Assembly: GCA_951804985.1 (NCBI GenBank)
Contig: OX638136.1
Location: forward strand, 9,179,852 to 9,243,851
Length of the DNA: 64,000 bases
Reading direction: 5' to 3'
Source of the DNA: Dryomyza anilis
Lineage: Eukaryota; Arthropoda; Insecta; Diptera; Dryomyzidae
Below are positions 15,112 to 25,455 of the stretch, piece by piece. Each line of letters starts with the position of its first letter. Positions within the stretch are counted from its first letter, which is position 1. Position numbers and translations under genes: made by a program. The notes under the pieces are model-generated. The model was not told where the DNA came from, did no database searches, and was given only the letters and a program-made list of their open reading frames with translations.

Positions 15112-15505
15112 CTAACTTAAATGGCCCTTATAAACGTTGGGCGGTTTTGGCCGCTGAGATGATGCCGCGCCAGTCGGATCTGCTTTGCGCGCGCTGATGC
15201 CAGTTAGAAATACCAAGCGTTGCCAGGTTGTCCACAACTTGGTCTTTTCAACGCAGATTTGGACGCCCTCTTCCACGCTGTCCACCTTCGAGTTTCGATT
15301 CAAGAACCTTCTTGACTGGAGTGTTTTTATCCATTCGTTCGACATGACCTAGCCAGCGAAGCCGCTGGATCTTGATGCGCTTGACTTTGTGAATGTCGTC
15401 GAATAACTCATACAGCTCCATGGTTCATCCTGATTCGATACTCGTTAGCAAAGCAGATGGGGCCAAAGATTTTATGGAGAATCTTTCTCTCGGACGCTAC
15501 CAGTA
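15112..15505 (-). pseudogene. Non-LTR retrotransposon RT C-terminal fragment
   Basis: In the minus sense this reads ERKILHKIFGPICFANEYR, then, after a frame change, ELYELFDDIHKVKRI, RLRWLGHVERMDKNTPVKK and RGRGRPNLR. A TGA stop follows where Trp is usual, then KDQVVDNLATLG and WRGIISAAKTAQRL before the terminal stop. RLRWLGHVERM and GRPxxRWxDQV are hallmarks of the C-terminal end of many LINE-like reverse transcriptases. The frame change and the nonsense codon make it dead. It probably belongs to the same element as the endonuclease fragments at 300-716 and 4007-4423. Confidence 0.8.
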
Positions 15506-15785
15506 CTCATTTTAGTTATATTTACACATTTTTTTTGTGTGTGTAGCGTCTGTGTGCAGCATCCTGAGTTCAACCGCATAAAAAACCGATGGCATTCTCT
15601 CTTCTGGCTACCTGCACCTTCGGAGGTCTTTGTCACTCCAAATGGTAATAAGTGTTATTATTTAAAAAACCACAAATACTAAAATAATTTATCATAAACT
15701 GACAAAATTAAAAATATAAACTATTATTTCTTTTTTTTGTTAAATGTATTAAAATATAATTGATATCGATATAATTATTATAGGA
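15506..15785. repeat. Copy of the left part of the long direct repeat
   Basis: It matches 3541-3835, including 'gtgcagcatcctgagttcaa' and 'actaaaataatttatcataa'. It joins directly to the 5'-truncated gypsy family 3 element. Confidence 0.8.
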
Positions 15786-15798
15786 GTCTTAAGCTTTC

Positions 15799-16178
15799 AA
15801 ACTTTCAAAGAATTAGCATGTATCGATACTGCATCAAGGACAAGCTTAGCCAGCCTTTCTTTTTATGAATATTTGAAAGTTCAGAATTATGTTTTCAATC
15901 GCATTCAAGCCGAAGTAACACTTGCAGATGGTGTAACTCGAGTAGAAGATGTTTTAACAGCATATGTAAACATAATCTTTGGCAATAAGGAGATAAATAC
16001 ATTTTTAATGATTCTGCCGGGTACGAAATCGGAACACACCTTGTTGGGCATTGATTTTCTGGAGAAAGCCAACATAATTATCGACGCATCCCAGATGGAG
16101 TGGTATTATGCCGACACGCCACAACAAAAATTTGAATATTTTCATGAACTACAATCGTCGCATAAAAATAACTCATAA
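15799..16178 (+). pseudogene. Family 3 aspartic protease region
   Basis: The frame opens before the first Met. CIDTASRTSLAS at about 15819-15854 carries the catalytic Asp-Thr-Ala triad of retroelement proteases, which mature the polyprotein. LLGIDFLEKANI further on is the ILG-type motif. The frame ends at 16178 before the RT frame. It is counted as a pseudogene because the polyprotein is broken and no gag start is present. Confidence 0.75.
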
Positions 16179-16208
16179 AATAAATCAGTAGTTCATGTTA
16201 ATAAAAAG

Positions 16209-17143
16209 TTGCTAATAAACAACGAACCGCCCTGCAATACTAATGATTTGTATGACACTTTTAAACCATCTCTTCCTCTACATGTTGTAATTCATAAAAA
16301 GCATTCTTCAACAAACATATTTTTAAAATATGCAAGAGGCATATCTCCAGATGCAGATGATCGTTTATTTGCACCACCATGCCGTATACTTAACTTTAAT
16401 ATGGTCAATATTCAGTTAAGGGTCGACGAAGGCATTGAGTTACACAAAACGACAAGGACTCTTCTCGATAATACATTCTTGGAATTTAAAGAGCTTTTCG
16501 ATGATGTGAGCACTTCACATACAAACGTATTTCATGCAATTAATACAACAACGAATGAGCCCATCGCATCCAGACCTTACAGATTATCACCTGCCCAAAA
16601 ATCGTTACTTAAAGAGGAAATTAAAAATATGAAATCGAAAATGGTAATTGAGGAATACGATACTTCGTGGACATTACCAGTAATTTTGGTATCCAAAAAA
16701 AAATGATATAGTCAGAGTTTGCATCGATTATATAAAATTGAACGCAATAACAACACCGGATCGATATCCTCTACCACGCATAGACGACCTCATACATGCC
16801 TTTTAGCGGCATGTATGAGGCCTTTTATGTCAACGCTAGATCTACAAAGTGGCTATTGGCAAATTTATATTAAAAAGGAAGATTTGGATAAAACCGGCTT
16901 TATCACACCATTTGGAATATTTCAATTTCTACGAATGCCATTTGGACTACGGAACGCTTCTGCAACATTTCAACGCACTATGGACAAGTTTCGGAATTGC
17001 TTACCTGATGTATTAATTTTAATATATATTGATGACATAATAATTTATTCACGACCTGCGAGCAGTCTTTCAGCGACTATTAGATTTTGGATTACGCGTA
17101 AATAGAGAAGTAAGTTATCTATGTCCGGAAGTAAGTTATCTAG
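16209..17143 (+). pseudogene. Family 3 reverse transcriptase
   Basis: The frame at 16209-16706 has RPYRLSPAQKSLLKEEI and LPVILVSKKK, the RT entry. A frameshift at the poly-A near 16700 moves the next motifs (DYIKLNAITTPDRYPLPRID) to another frame. A 13-bp inverted repeat (16788-16820) disrupts the sequence before STLDLQSGYWQ. FRMPFGLRNASATF-like sequence and the catalytic YIDDIIIYS follow. Then a deletion near 17055 and a 15-bp duplication (gaagtaagttatcta at 17107-17121 and 17128-17142) shift the frame before SYLGYVLTKNG. Confidence 0.8.
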
Positions 17144-17148
17144 GGTAT

Positions 17149-18571
17149 GTGTTAACAAAAAATGGAATTCAAGTAGATCAAAAGAAAACACAAGCCATTA
17201 TGAACATGGAAGAGCCAAAAGATGTAAAGCAATTGCTTTCCTTTTTGCAAACGTGCTCCTGGTATCGCCGTTTCATATCTAACTTCGCTAAAGTGAGCAA
17301 ACCATTGACCTTTCTAACTAAAAAGAACTTTGAGTGGAAATGGAACAAAGATCAACAAGAATCATTTAACATGCTTAAGAAACTACTTTCCTCGCCACCA
17401 GTGTTAAAACAAGCTGATGAAAACAAACTTTTCATGCCTAAAACGGATGCTAGCGGGTACGATATCGGTGCAGTTTTGGTCCAGGGGGAGGGTGATGATG
17501 AACATCCTGTAGAATACGCTAGCCGTCTATTAACTAGTGCAGAAAGAAACTATTCTTCTTTGAACGGGAAGCACTCGCTATAATTTGGGCAGTTAATAAA
17601 TTCCGCGGATATTTTGAAGGATCAAAGTTAGTTTTGATGACAGATCAACAACCGCTCAAATGGCTTATGACCTTAAAATCGCCTACTGGAAGATTAGCAC
17701 GATGGGCGTTGCAATTGCAACCATTTGGCATTGATATCAGTTATATTAAGGGAAGACAAAATAACGTAGCAGATACATTATCCAGACCTCAAGTATCCTG
17801 TGACCTTTGCGAATTTGAAGTCGATATGCCAACAAAATTTTCAAATGAAATAAGATTACAGCAACTGAAAGACGAACAACTTTCCCGAATAATACGTAGT
17901 TTTGAGTCTATGGAACTTGAACAAGCAGAAGACGCTAAAAAGTTTACAGAAATTGGATATTTATTAAATAATCGAGCACTTTATCGCTATTCGAATTCGG
18001 AAAAGGACACTGCACAACTTGTAGTTCCAAGTCACCAACGTCATGAAATCATCGAAGAATATCATTGTACTTCATTAGCTGGTCATTATGGAATTGGAAG
18101 GACCAAACTTAAAATTAATGAACATTTCTTTTGGCCCAAAATGGCTAAAGATGTTGAAACTTTTGTCAAAAGCTGTACTAAATGTCAACGATATAAACCA
18201 ACAAATCTAAAACCAGCCAGCCTTCTACAATCAAGTCCAGTAAATCAAAGATTTGAAGTATTAGCAATTGACCTGTTTGGACCTCTTCCACCAAGTGATG
18301 GATTTCGGTATATTTTTATAATAGAAGACACGGCGACTCGTTGGGTTGAAGTTTTTTCTTTAAAAGAAGCAACATCAACTATTTGTGCAAGCACTCTTCT
18401 TAATGAAGTTTTTCTCCGTTTTGGCTTACCACGACGAGTTATTAGCGATAATGGGCCGCAGTTTATATCAACAGTCATGCAGTATTTAGTACGTTCCTTG
18501 GGAATTCAACAGCAATTAATTCCACTTTATAATCCTCAAGCGAACATGGTGGAACGTAAAAATTTGGATTT
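17149..18571 (+). pseudogene. Family 3 RNase H, zinc-binding and integrase core
   Basis: RNase H has KTDASGYDIGAVLVQ, then a one-base frameshift near 17562 before the EREALAIIWAV-type helix and the MTDQQPLKWL segment. The frame at 17634-18641 continues with the integrase zinc finger (HCTSLAGHYGIG, then CTKCQRYKP). The DDE core follows: Asp in AIDLFGPLPP near 18268, Asp in ISDNGPQF near 18445 and Glu in MVERKN near 18552. Integrase joins cDNA to host DNA. The frame runs into the solo LTR at 18572, so its last ~24 codons are LTR-derived. Confidence 0.85.
18568..18571. repeat. Target-site duplication ATTT, left
   Basis: Matches 19866-19869 at the other end of the solo LTR. A 4-bp duplication is usual for Ty3/gypsy integration. 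Confidence 0.75.
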
Positions 18572-18760
18572 TGTAACGAAGTTTCTCGGGCTGAGGTATA
18601 CTCGCCGGTTTTGTCCAGGGTTCGTTTACAGAAAAAAATAGATAAATGAAAAGATTAGGTTTATTTATGTATTGTTATTCAGTTTCTTTATTGTCCCTTC
18701 AGTGGGTTTAATATTTTATTCGCTATTTTATAATACTTATTCGAGCTTAATACTAGTTTG

Positions 18761-19403
18761 GCGAGTTAATGCCTCGATCCGCTATTAATACGTTTGGGGA
18801 GTTAATGCCTCCAGCCGCTTAATAAAATACTTATTAAATCTTAAAGTAACTTAATACTAGTTTGGCGAGTTAATGCCTCGATCCGCTATAACTACAATTG
18901 GGGAGTTAATGCCTCCAACCACTACTTGGGGAGTTAATGCCTCCATCCGCTATGATAAAATACTTATTAAATCTTAAAGTAACTTAATACTAGTTTGGCG
19001 AGTTAATGCCTCGATCCGCTATAACTACAATTGGGGAGTTAATTCCTCCAACCACTACTTCCTACTATTTGGGGAGTTAATGCCTCCAACCACTACTTCC
19101 TACTCTTAAAGTAACTTAATACTAGTTTGGCGAGTTAATGCCTCGATCCGCTATAACTACAATTGGGGAGTTAATGCCTCCAACCACTACTTTCTACTAT
19201 TTGGGGAGTTAATGCCTCCAACCGCTACTACTACTCTTTGGGGAGTTAATGCCTCCAACCACTATAACTACAATTGGGGAGTTAATGCCTCCAACCGCTA
19301 CTACTACATTTGGGGAGTTAATGCCTCCAACCACTATAACTACAATTGGGGAGTTAATGCCTCCAACCGCTACTACTACATTTGGGGAGTTAATGCCTCC
19401 AAC
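18761..19403. repeat. Minisatellite in the solo LTR, 16 copies of GAGTTAATgCCTC
   Basis: The core GAGTTAATGCCTC (once with T for G) occurs 16 times at 30-60 base spacing. Two spacer types alternate, one ending in aaccactataactacaatt and one in aaccgctactactacattt. The 5' copies form a longer higher-order unit with 'cttaatactagtttggc'. Each core has GGGAG-n-CTCC dyad symmetry. Confidence 0.9.
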
Positions 19404-19548
19404 CACTATTACTACGAGTTTGATGTGTACGAGGTCGTCGCCAGCATCGAACTGCCTGACTGCTGCAATTGTGTCTCCTTTTATACTCTTTCTTGTGTCG
19501 ATCGCCGTGTGCTTTGTTGTTGCGTAGTCTATGCAGTTGTTGTTGCTT

Positions 19549-19690
19549 CATTTGATGTTGTTGTATTGCAGCCTATGCTTGCGTATACTTGATGCTTATG
19601 CGTAGCGTTGTTGTTGATACATTTGATGTTGTTGTATTACAGCCTATGCTTGCGTATACTGGATACTTATGCGTAGCGTTGTTGTTGCTT
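19549..19690. repeat. 71-bp tandem duplication in the solo LTR
   Basis: Two adjacent copies starting catttgatgttgttgtatt, with a few substitutions. They could be a duplicated U3 control segment, but that is only a guess. Confidence 0.8.
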
Positions 19691-19869
19691 GCGGGATTGC
19701 TGCAAGTGCGTGGAATTGTTCTTGTTTGTGGTATTGTTGCGCGTACGTAGAATTGTTGTTGTCGTACTTAGCAATAACTGCAATTAATTAAATTATTAAT
19801 CTAATTTAATTCAGATAAAAAATATGTGGGTACAAATTTGGGACACACAAATTTGTGTCCTCACAATTT

Positions 19870-20468
19870 AAAAGTACGATTATCCATATTAGTTGAATAA
19901 AAGCACAATTCATGGAGTAAATATCTGCCTGCCGTACGATTCGCTATGAATACTGTTGTTTGCAGAAATACTGGATACACAGCGGCTTACTTAAATTTCG
20001 GTAGAGAATTAAGAACACCAGTAGAAATTTCGCATGATCTATCTAGAATCGTATACAATCGAAATTTTGAAGAAGAAATTATACCACAATTAAAGATATT
20101 TTCGAAATATTAAAAGAATCAGAAGATCATAATATATACAAGAAAAGCACTGACAATTTACCAATTTACAAGCAAATAAAAAAAGAAGACCAGGAAAACA
20201 TTATAAACTAGTTTGGGTAACAACACATGTACTCAGCAATGCATCAAAGCAAGTATCATCGAAGTTTGTTCCACGACGTGATAGACCGTATATTATTTTA
20301 AAAAAACTTAGCAGAAACACTTTTGAAGTTGGCATATCATCAGATGCTAACTCAACAGTTGGAGTTTTTCACACATCAGCTTTAACACCAGTTATTCGAA
20401 ATGAACAACAGGCAACAAATCCAATATTTCCAATTTCAAGAAGAGATCGGCCTAGAAGAAATGCATAA
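19870..20468 (+). pseudogene. Family 3 integrase C-terminal part
   Basis: It resumes the integrase right after the solo LTR. One in-frame TAA precedes HNSWSKYLPAVRFAMNT, and GYTAAYLNFGRELRTP follows. A frame change near 20090-20210 leads to KFVPRRDRPYIILKKLS and FEVGISSDANSTVGVFHT, the C-terminal nucleic-acid-binding module. The frame ends TAA at about 20466-20468. Together with the core it gives a nearly complete but frameshifted integrase. Confidence 0.75.
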
Positions 20469-20560
20469 AGCAAACCGAGACGATTATCTTTTTATGAGGG
20501 AGAGTATATCGTGAAGCACTTGCAACCGGCTCTACTTTATTAATTTTATTATTCTGTATT

Positions 20561-21234
20561 AAATCATGTTCACTTTGAAATTATGAAATATTCCTTTCAA
20601 ATTTTATACAATAAATTTTCATTCAAAGCTAGACTTTCTTGATTAAACTCATTTTTCTATTTTTTTCTTGCACTACCAATGTTTTTATTAACTTATTATA
20701 TTTTTGTTATCCTTTATATGTCCAAAATTGATGTGTTTTAAAAATCACTCAAAAATCAATTAAAAGACTTATAAATGGTATTCTGTTACATCATGAACCA
20801 TTCTATATATAAACCTTTTAAAACAAATGATCTTTTCAAAACGTGAAACACTTTACTCCAGGCTATCCTATATAATTTACTAATACAATAATTAAAAAAC
20901 CAATATCATTAAAATTTGAATCATTATTTTGTCATATATTGTTTTGCAGTTTTTTATTTTGGGAACACCAAATTCTATTAAATGACATTTTAACATGACT
21001 TGCACTTAAGATCTTCTATATAAAATAAATTTTTCTGTTTCTTTTTATACTTTATTTAAAACCCGTTTTAAACCGGTATAAAACCGAACCGTTAATTTCG
21101 GTTTTGGATATCAGTTTATTCCTGATTTTCGTATAACGGTTTCGGTTTTAAAAATGAAACGGTTTTAAACGGATTTCGGTTTCGCTTGCGGTTTTAATCG
21201 TTGCTTTCAACTAAATTCAATATAAATTCATAAC
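20561..21234. other. AT-rich DNA with a CGGTTTT-motif cluster
   Basis: Mostly AT-rich with no coding signal. Between about 21060 and 21200 there are about ten 'cggttt/aaaccg' motifs, some in opposing orientation (aaaccggtataaaaccgaacc). They look like subterminal repeats of a lost transposon end. Confidence 0.55.
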
Positions 21235-21565
21235 TAAAAATATACATTTATATAATTTAAATTTTTTTCAAAAATTAATAATCCAAATACATTCTGTCTT
21301 ACTGTTTGAAATTTAATATAGTTTGACAACGAAATTTTTCAATTTCTATTAGTTTTCTGCTTAATTATTTTCTCCTAGAGTTTTTACTGCGGCCTCTATG
21401 ATTGAAATAATATAACAAAATTTGTGAATATTCAAAGTACATAGGTAATAAATTCAAAATATATTCGTACATATACAGGTATCTTCATATACCCGTTCAA
21501 ATACACAAGGAGATCAAAAATGCACTGTTTTTGTGGAATTACACAAAAAGTGTCAACATTGCTAT
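21235..21565. repeat. Fragment related to the right part of the array TIR element
   Basis: It shares 'ctgtttgaaatttaatatag', 'gcctctatgatt' and 'gagatcaaaaatgcactgtt' with 45310-45725 and 49640-50075. It is a diverged single fragment, so that element family exists outside the tandem array. Confidence 0.7.
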
Positions 21566-21834
21566 TTTGGTATTAGTTCTTTTGCTTTTCAAATGTTTCT
21601 TCGATTCAAATATTTTTGCTCGATGTACCTGTTAAAGCAGTATCAAACAAAAAAAATCAAACTTCGTTTTTTTTCGCAAGCACGTGTGTTTGAATTTGTT
21701 TTTGTATCGGTTGTTATTGTTTTCTTCACAAGTAATGCTACGTTTTTTTATGTGTGTGTGTGTGCTCGCACACAATTTGTCACTTAACAATTTCATTATG
21801 CATGAACTAGGTATGAGCCTAAATTCAGTCCCGA

Positions 21835-21885
21835 AATAATCCCGGGATTCAAAACTGAAATCCCGGGATTTTCGGGATTAGAAAT
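21835..21885. repeat. Short CCCGGGATT palindromic cluster
   Basis: aatcccgggatt occurs twice, followed by ttcgggatt, within about 50 bases. It is a GC-rich palindromic cluster in very AT-rich DNA. Not identified. Confidence 0.6.
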
Positions 21886-22203
21886 ATGCTATAAAAACTA
21901 TTAAAAGTGTTGCTATTTATGAAAATAAAAAACAATCATGCATTTATTCACTGTGTCAATGAGTAAAATTAAACTAAGGCACTAACATGTTTTTAAAATA
22001 TTCATATTGTCATGTATTTTGATTCACTTATCTATATTATTTCTTTTCTAAATATGAAATAAACTAAATATAATTTTTGTATGCATTATTAAAAACAACA
22101 TAACGTAAATGCTTCCACCTTCGTTAGGTGTATCTAATTCCGTCTTTTAATTTCTTTTTAACTAAACTGCCCTACCATAATTTTGGTGTAGTAAGTTTCA
22201 AAA

Positions 22204-22754
22204 AAAAAAAAAAAACCAGTTGGGAAGGTAAGATCACATGGGAAATTTTAAAGTAGGTGTAATTATGATAGTTAGGATTATCAAAATTATAGTCGGTCTA
22301 AGCCGACTATAAATACCCTACACATATGTGTGGTTACCACTCAAAGTGATATATAGATCACCAAGGTATACGAATCCTGAAAATAACTACAAACATTCAA
22401 TCGCTGAAGAATTTCCATTCATTTGATACCCATATTTACAAATGGGTAGGTGTACCGAATTTCGATTTTTTTTTTTTGTGAACCACAAGTCTTTTCGCCG
22501 GAAAACATTATTATCATGTATTTGAGCATGATGTCAATATATATTTGACCAAAAAAGTTTACCTAAGCACGTATACATAAAAATTGATCTTTATATGTAC
22601 ATTTTATATGAGGTATTTGAACATAAGTGGTCGGATCATAGGTCACAATGGACCGATCTCGCCAATTTTTTCGCACATACAGCGTAGGTATATTAGTAAT
22701 CTAAGTTATAAGTTTCATTTTTCTAGCTCTTCAATTTTAAAAGTCTTTCAACAG

Positions 22755-22796
<42 letters not shown>

Positions 22797-22972
22797 GGAC
22801 GGACAGACGGACAGACAGACGGACGGACATCGCTAAATCGACTCAGGAGGTCATGCTGATCAAGAATATATATACTTTTCCATACCGGAGATGCTTCCTT
22901 CTGGGTGTTACAAACGGCGTACTAAACTGAATATACCCTTTCACTCTTAGTGTAGGGTATAAAAATGGATAC
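22204..22972 (+). mobile_element. Dipteran (GACA)n/(GTCY)n repeat, mini-me/Helitron-like, copy 1
   Basis: It runs from 'ccagttgggaaggtaagatc' to 'gtgtagggtataaaaa'. A (GACA/GACG)n tract lies at 22754-22830, followed by a strongly conserved segment (ggaggtcatgctgatcaaga, then gcttccttctgggtgttaca). Short-range dyads include tagtcggtctaagccgacta. I recognise this core plus (GTCY)n arrangement from fly dispersed repeats described as mini-me-like. The exact class is uncertain. An inverted copy lies at 57549-58222. The 91-codon frame over the GACA tract is not a gene. Confidence 0.65.
22754..22830. repeat. (GACA/GACG)n microsatellite
   Basis: Roughly 18 tetranucleotide units with C/G variants inside the dispersed repeat. 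The inverted copy at 57549-58222 keeps only about four units. Confidence 0.9.
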
Positions 22973-23448
22973 ATTTATGGCACTGATTCTGAAAAAGGTA
23001 TAAGTTTTCAAAATTTGGCTCTGGTTTTCAAAATACAGCCCATTTTTTAATAAACCATTATTTTGGTATTCTTGTATTTTTGAAATTTCGACAAAAAAAA
23101 AGACTGATAGCCAGATATTGTATCTCACATGTGAGTGACAAATATCGAGCGAGCTGCACTCACATCGTCTCAAAAGTTGTATTTCATATCTTCACGAACT
23201 CCGCCCGTCAAGCCTTACGTTGCCGTTGTGAGTACTTACGTTGACTCGATAAATGTCATTTTTTTGCGTTGCCAACAATTTTTTCGCTAAAAGCAACTAA
23301 ATGTGTTCATACAAACATATACGTTTTCCAAAATTTATTAGATATGGCAACGTACAATCTATTGTCAAAATCAGCTGTTTGAAGTAAACAAACCAATTAA
23401 AATAAATTGTGAAGTTTCAACAAACATAGTTTTGTATTAAAAATAAAT
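22973..23448. other. 5' flank of the Harbinger transposase gene
   Basis: Non-coding. It should contain the left end of the PIF/Harbinger element and its promoter, but I could not find a matching inverted repeat on the right side. A TTTTCAAAAT motif occurs twice near 23005-23035. Confidence 0.4.
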
Positions 23449-24704
23449 ATGTTTTCATCGGTTGCGTTCGTTGAAGTGCCCAGCAGTGACTCTGATGATG
23501 AAATCAATGACATGGGAGCATGCAGACGAATTTTGAGAGACAACTCAAATGTACTGGAGTTGCCCAGTGCAGAGTAAGTTAACAAGACATACATTTGAAA
23601 TGCATTATTATATAGTTTTTATTTCTAGATTTTTTAAGAATTTTAGAATGAACAAAGAAGTGTTCAATTACATTCTGGATGAAATCGCTCCAAAACTGCA
23701 GCAGACATACAGATCAACTTCAATTCCACCAATTGTAAAATTGTCCGCCTTCTTAAGATTTTTAGCAGCAGCGAGTTATCAGAAAGCGGTAGGAAATGAA
23801 GCAATGACCTGTATGTCACAAAGCAAAATATCTATCGTCATTGCGGAGTGTCTTGAAGTGTTTGAAACTCACTTTTGCTCGAAGTGGATTAAAATGGATT
23901 TAAGCGAGCAGGAAGAAACTGCCATGAAATCTTCCTTTTATGCAAAGTTCGGCATACCGGGTGTAGTTGGCTGCGTCGATGGAACGCATATACGTATCAA
24001 ATGTCCCGGCGAACATTTGAAGCATTTGTACTATAATCGCAAAGGTTATTATAGCATCAATGCAATGGCAGTAAGTTCATCCTATTTTGTATTCTAATTA
24101 CGGTTTAATTTGATTTTATTTTCAGATTTGTGATGATAACCTTATTATACGTTTCATTGACGCGAGGCATCCAGGTGCCAATCATGATTCGTTCGTGTGG
24201 CAGTCAATTTTAGCGGACAACTATTTTAGGTCAAAATTTTCTGAGGGAAAACGAAATACTTGGTTACTTGGTAAGCAAAAAACTTAACATTAGTGTATTT
24301 TAAAGATTATATACAGATTTTTAATTGTAGGTGACTCCGGCTACCAGCTGCTTCCATATTTATTGACTCCATTTCGGAACCCGACGAGCCCAAACCAAAA
24401 AACTTTTAATGAACGGCAGATCAAAGCACGTAACTGTGTTGAGCGTTGTTTTGGTGTGCTAAAAAATAGGTTTCGGTGCATAATTGGAGAACGAGGTTTG
24501 CACTACTCACCAGCCAAAGCAACCCAAATTATAAATGTCTGTTGCGCTTTACACAACTGTTGCATTTTTTATAAAAGTGAGTGCGACTCTGCAACAAGCC
24601 AACAGCCAACAACTGCAGTAGATTCTGAAATCGATGATTCCACTGCAGAGGAGTCATCAGTTGCTGTAAACATAAGACAGCGAGTTGCTGACACTCTACG
24701 GTGA
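23449..24704 (+). CDS. PIF/Harbinger (HARBI1-like) transposase, four exons, apparently intact
   Basis: Exons by eye are 23449-23573, 23629-24070, 24126-24270 and 24331-24704. The three introns of 55-60 nt all start GT and end AG. Phases match at every junction and give a 361-codon frame with no internal stop, close to the usual family length. Exon 1 is acidic and Ser-rich. Exon 2 has FFKNFRMNKEVFNYIL and the first catalytic Asp in GCVDGTHIRI (D159), then YNRKGYYSINA. Exon 3 has DARHPGANHDS (D210) and exon 4 RNCVERCFGVLKNRF (E275), completing the DDE triad that cuts and joins transposon DNA. The Met at 23449 keeps the PSAEFF reading at the first splice. The gene converges on the second Harbinger gene (24897-25455, minus). 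It could instead be a domesticated HARBI1 relative, but the partner gene favours a transposon. Confidence 0.9.
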
Positions 24705-24896
24705 TAAACATTAATTTTCGTTTATTTAAATTCATTTATTTTTAAATTGTAGATTTGTACTTCAGGTTTTCTTATATTACAAAGTAAAACAAAACTTAAC
24801 ATAAAAAACTAACAAAAAATAACAAAACAGTCTTATTATTATATAAATAGGCACATAAATGAGGAATTCATTTTCAAATATTTATATGTTATTTGG

Positions 24897-25455
24897 TCAA
24901 TTAAAATTGTGGTCAATTATGACATTTAGCAATGCTTTTGTAGCCTCAACTTGTTGCTCAGCTGCAGTAGCGTGTCTTTCAGCTGCAGTAGCCTGTCTTT
25001 CAGCTGCGTTAGCTTGCCGAGTTAACACTTCCAGCATTTTTTTCTGATTCTCCACTTGTTCACGAAGCAACAAGGTAGTTTCATCGCATCGTCGTTTGCG
25101 GCTTCCCGGTGTCCTCCAAGGCGCTGATCTTTTTGTAGTTGGTGTTGTTGGTTGAACAGATGATGCAATTGCTGCAGATGATGTGGATGCTCCTGTTGAT
25201 TCTGCAGTGGATAATGTGTCAGTGTGTGCTTCTGTAGATGGATATTGCTTCGTTGTCGCGGACGAACACTCTTGTAGCATCGGAGATTCCACGCCAAATA
25301 CCACACCTGACGGTGTTGCCGCCGTTGACAAATTTAGAATCCGGTCAATAGATACCTCCATTGGCGACAAACCAATCTCTACGTACTGACCTCCTCCTGA
25401 AAAGACGGTCTCTTCCCTTCTCTTTGTATCGCTCCTTCGCAGCTCGCGTAGTTAC
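24897..25455 (-). CDS. Harbinger second protein (Myb/MADF-like DNA-binding partner), C-terminal part
   Basis: From the first Met (25370) there are 157 codons. The frame stays open upstream to a stop near 25455, reading LRELRRSDTKRREET then a Gly-rich GGGQYVEIGLSPM. This resembles the linker after the Myb/SANT-like domain in Harbinger accessory proteins. Downstream are a Ser/Thr/Ala-rich stretch, a basic SRKRR, and a C-terminal coiled coil (LLLREQVENQKKMLEVLTRQ, then repeated AERxATAAE). In this superfamily the partner carries the transposase to the nucleus and element ends. The N-terminal DNA-binding domain is not in one frame. Remnants may lie in other frames up to about 25620, so the gene is probably frameshifted or 5'-truncated. 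A ttttcag sequence just ahead could be an acceptor. Confidence 0.6.

Larger units (their letters stand above)
18572..19865. mobile_element. Solo LTR (1,294 bp) inside family 3 integrase
   Basis: It begins TGTAACGAAG and ends TCCTCACA (TG...CA), with ATTT on both sides. The integrase reading frame resumes on the far side as if uninterrupted when the insert and one ATTT are ignored, which fixes the boundaries. There is no internal coding domain, so it is a solo LTR left by LTR-LTR recombination or a very short non-autonomous element. The left part is largely a minisatellite (18761-19403), and a 71-bp unit is duplicated at 19549-19690. The 126-codon frame across the minisatellite is not credible as a gene. 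Confidence 0.8.
15786..20560 (+). mobile_element. Ty3/gypsy family 3, 5'-truncated, split by a solo LTR
   Basis: It holds protease, RT, RNase H, zinc-binding and integrase core (15799-18571), then after a 1,294-bp insert the integrase C-terminus (19870-20468). A purine run 'atgagggagag' near 20496-20506 looks like a polypurine tract, with perhaps a little LTR after it. Gag and the 5' LTR are absent. Several frameshifts make it inactive. Confidence 0.85.

Noticed and set aside
18761..19403. CRISPR-like regular spacing of short repeats
   Set aside because: The spacers themselves repeat and the context is an LTR in an insect genome, so it is a minisatellite.
19212..19592. 126-codon frame with repeated WGVNASN units
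   Set aside because: It is a translation of the LTR minisatellite. Unit lengths that are multiples of three keep frames open on both strands, and there is no start context or other support.
22584..22859. 91-codon frame running into the GACA tract
   Set aside because: The frame is kept open by the tetranucleotide repeat and the non-coding dispersed repeat. The inverted copy at 57549-58222 does not preserve it.
24529..24735. Minus frames opposite the Harbinger exon 4, and plus frames opposite its second gene
   Set aside because: They are antisense shadows without motifs. The coding strand is fixed by splice sites and catalytic motifs.
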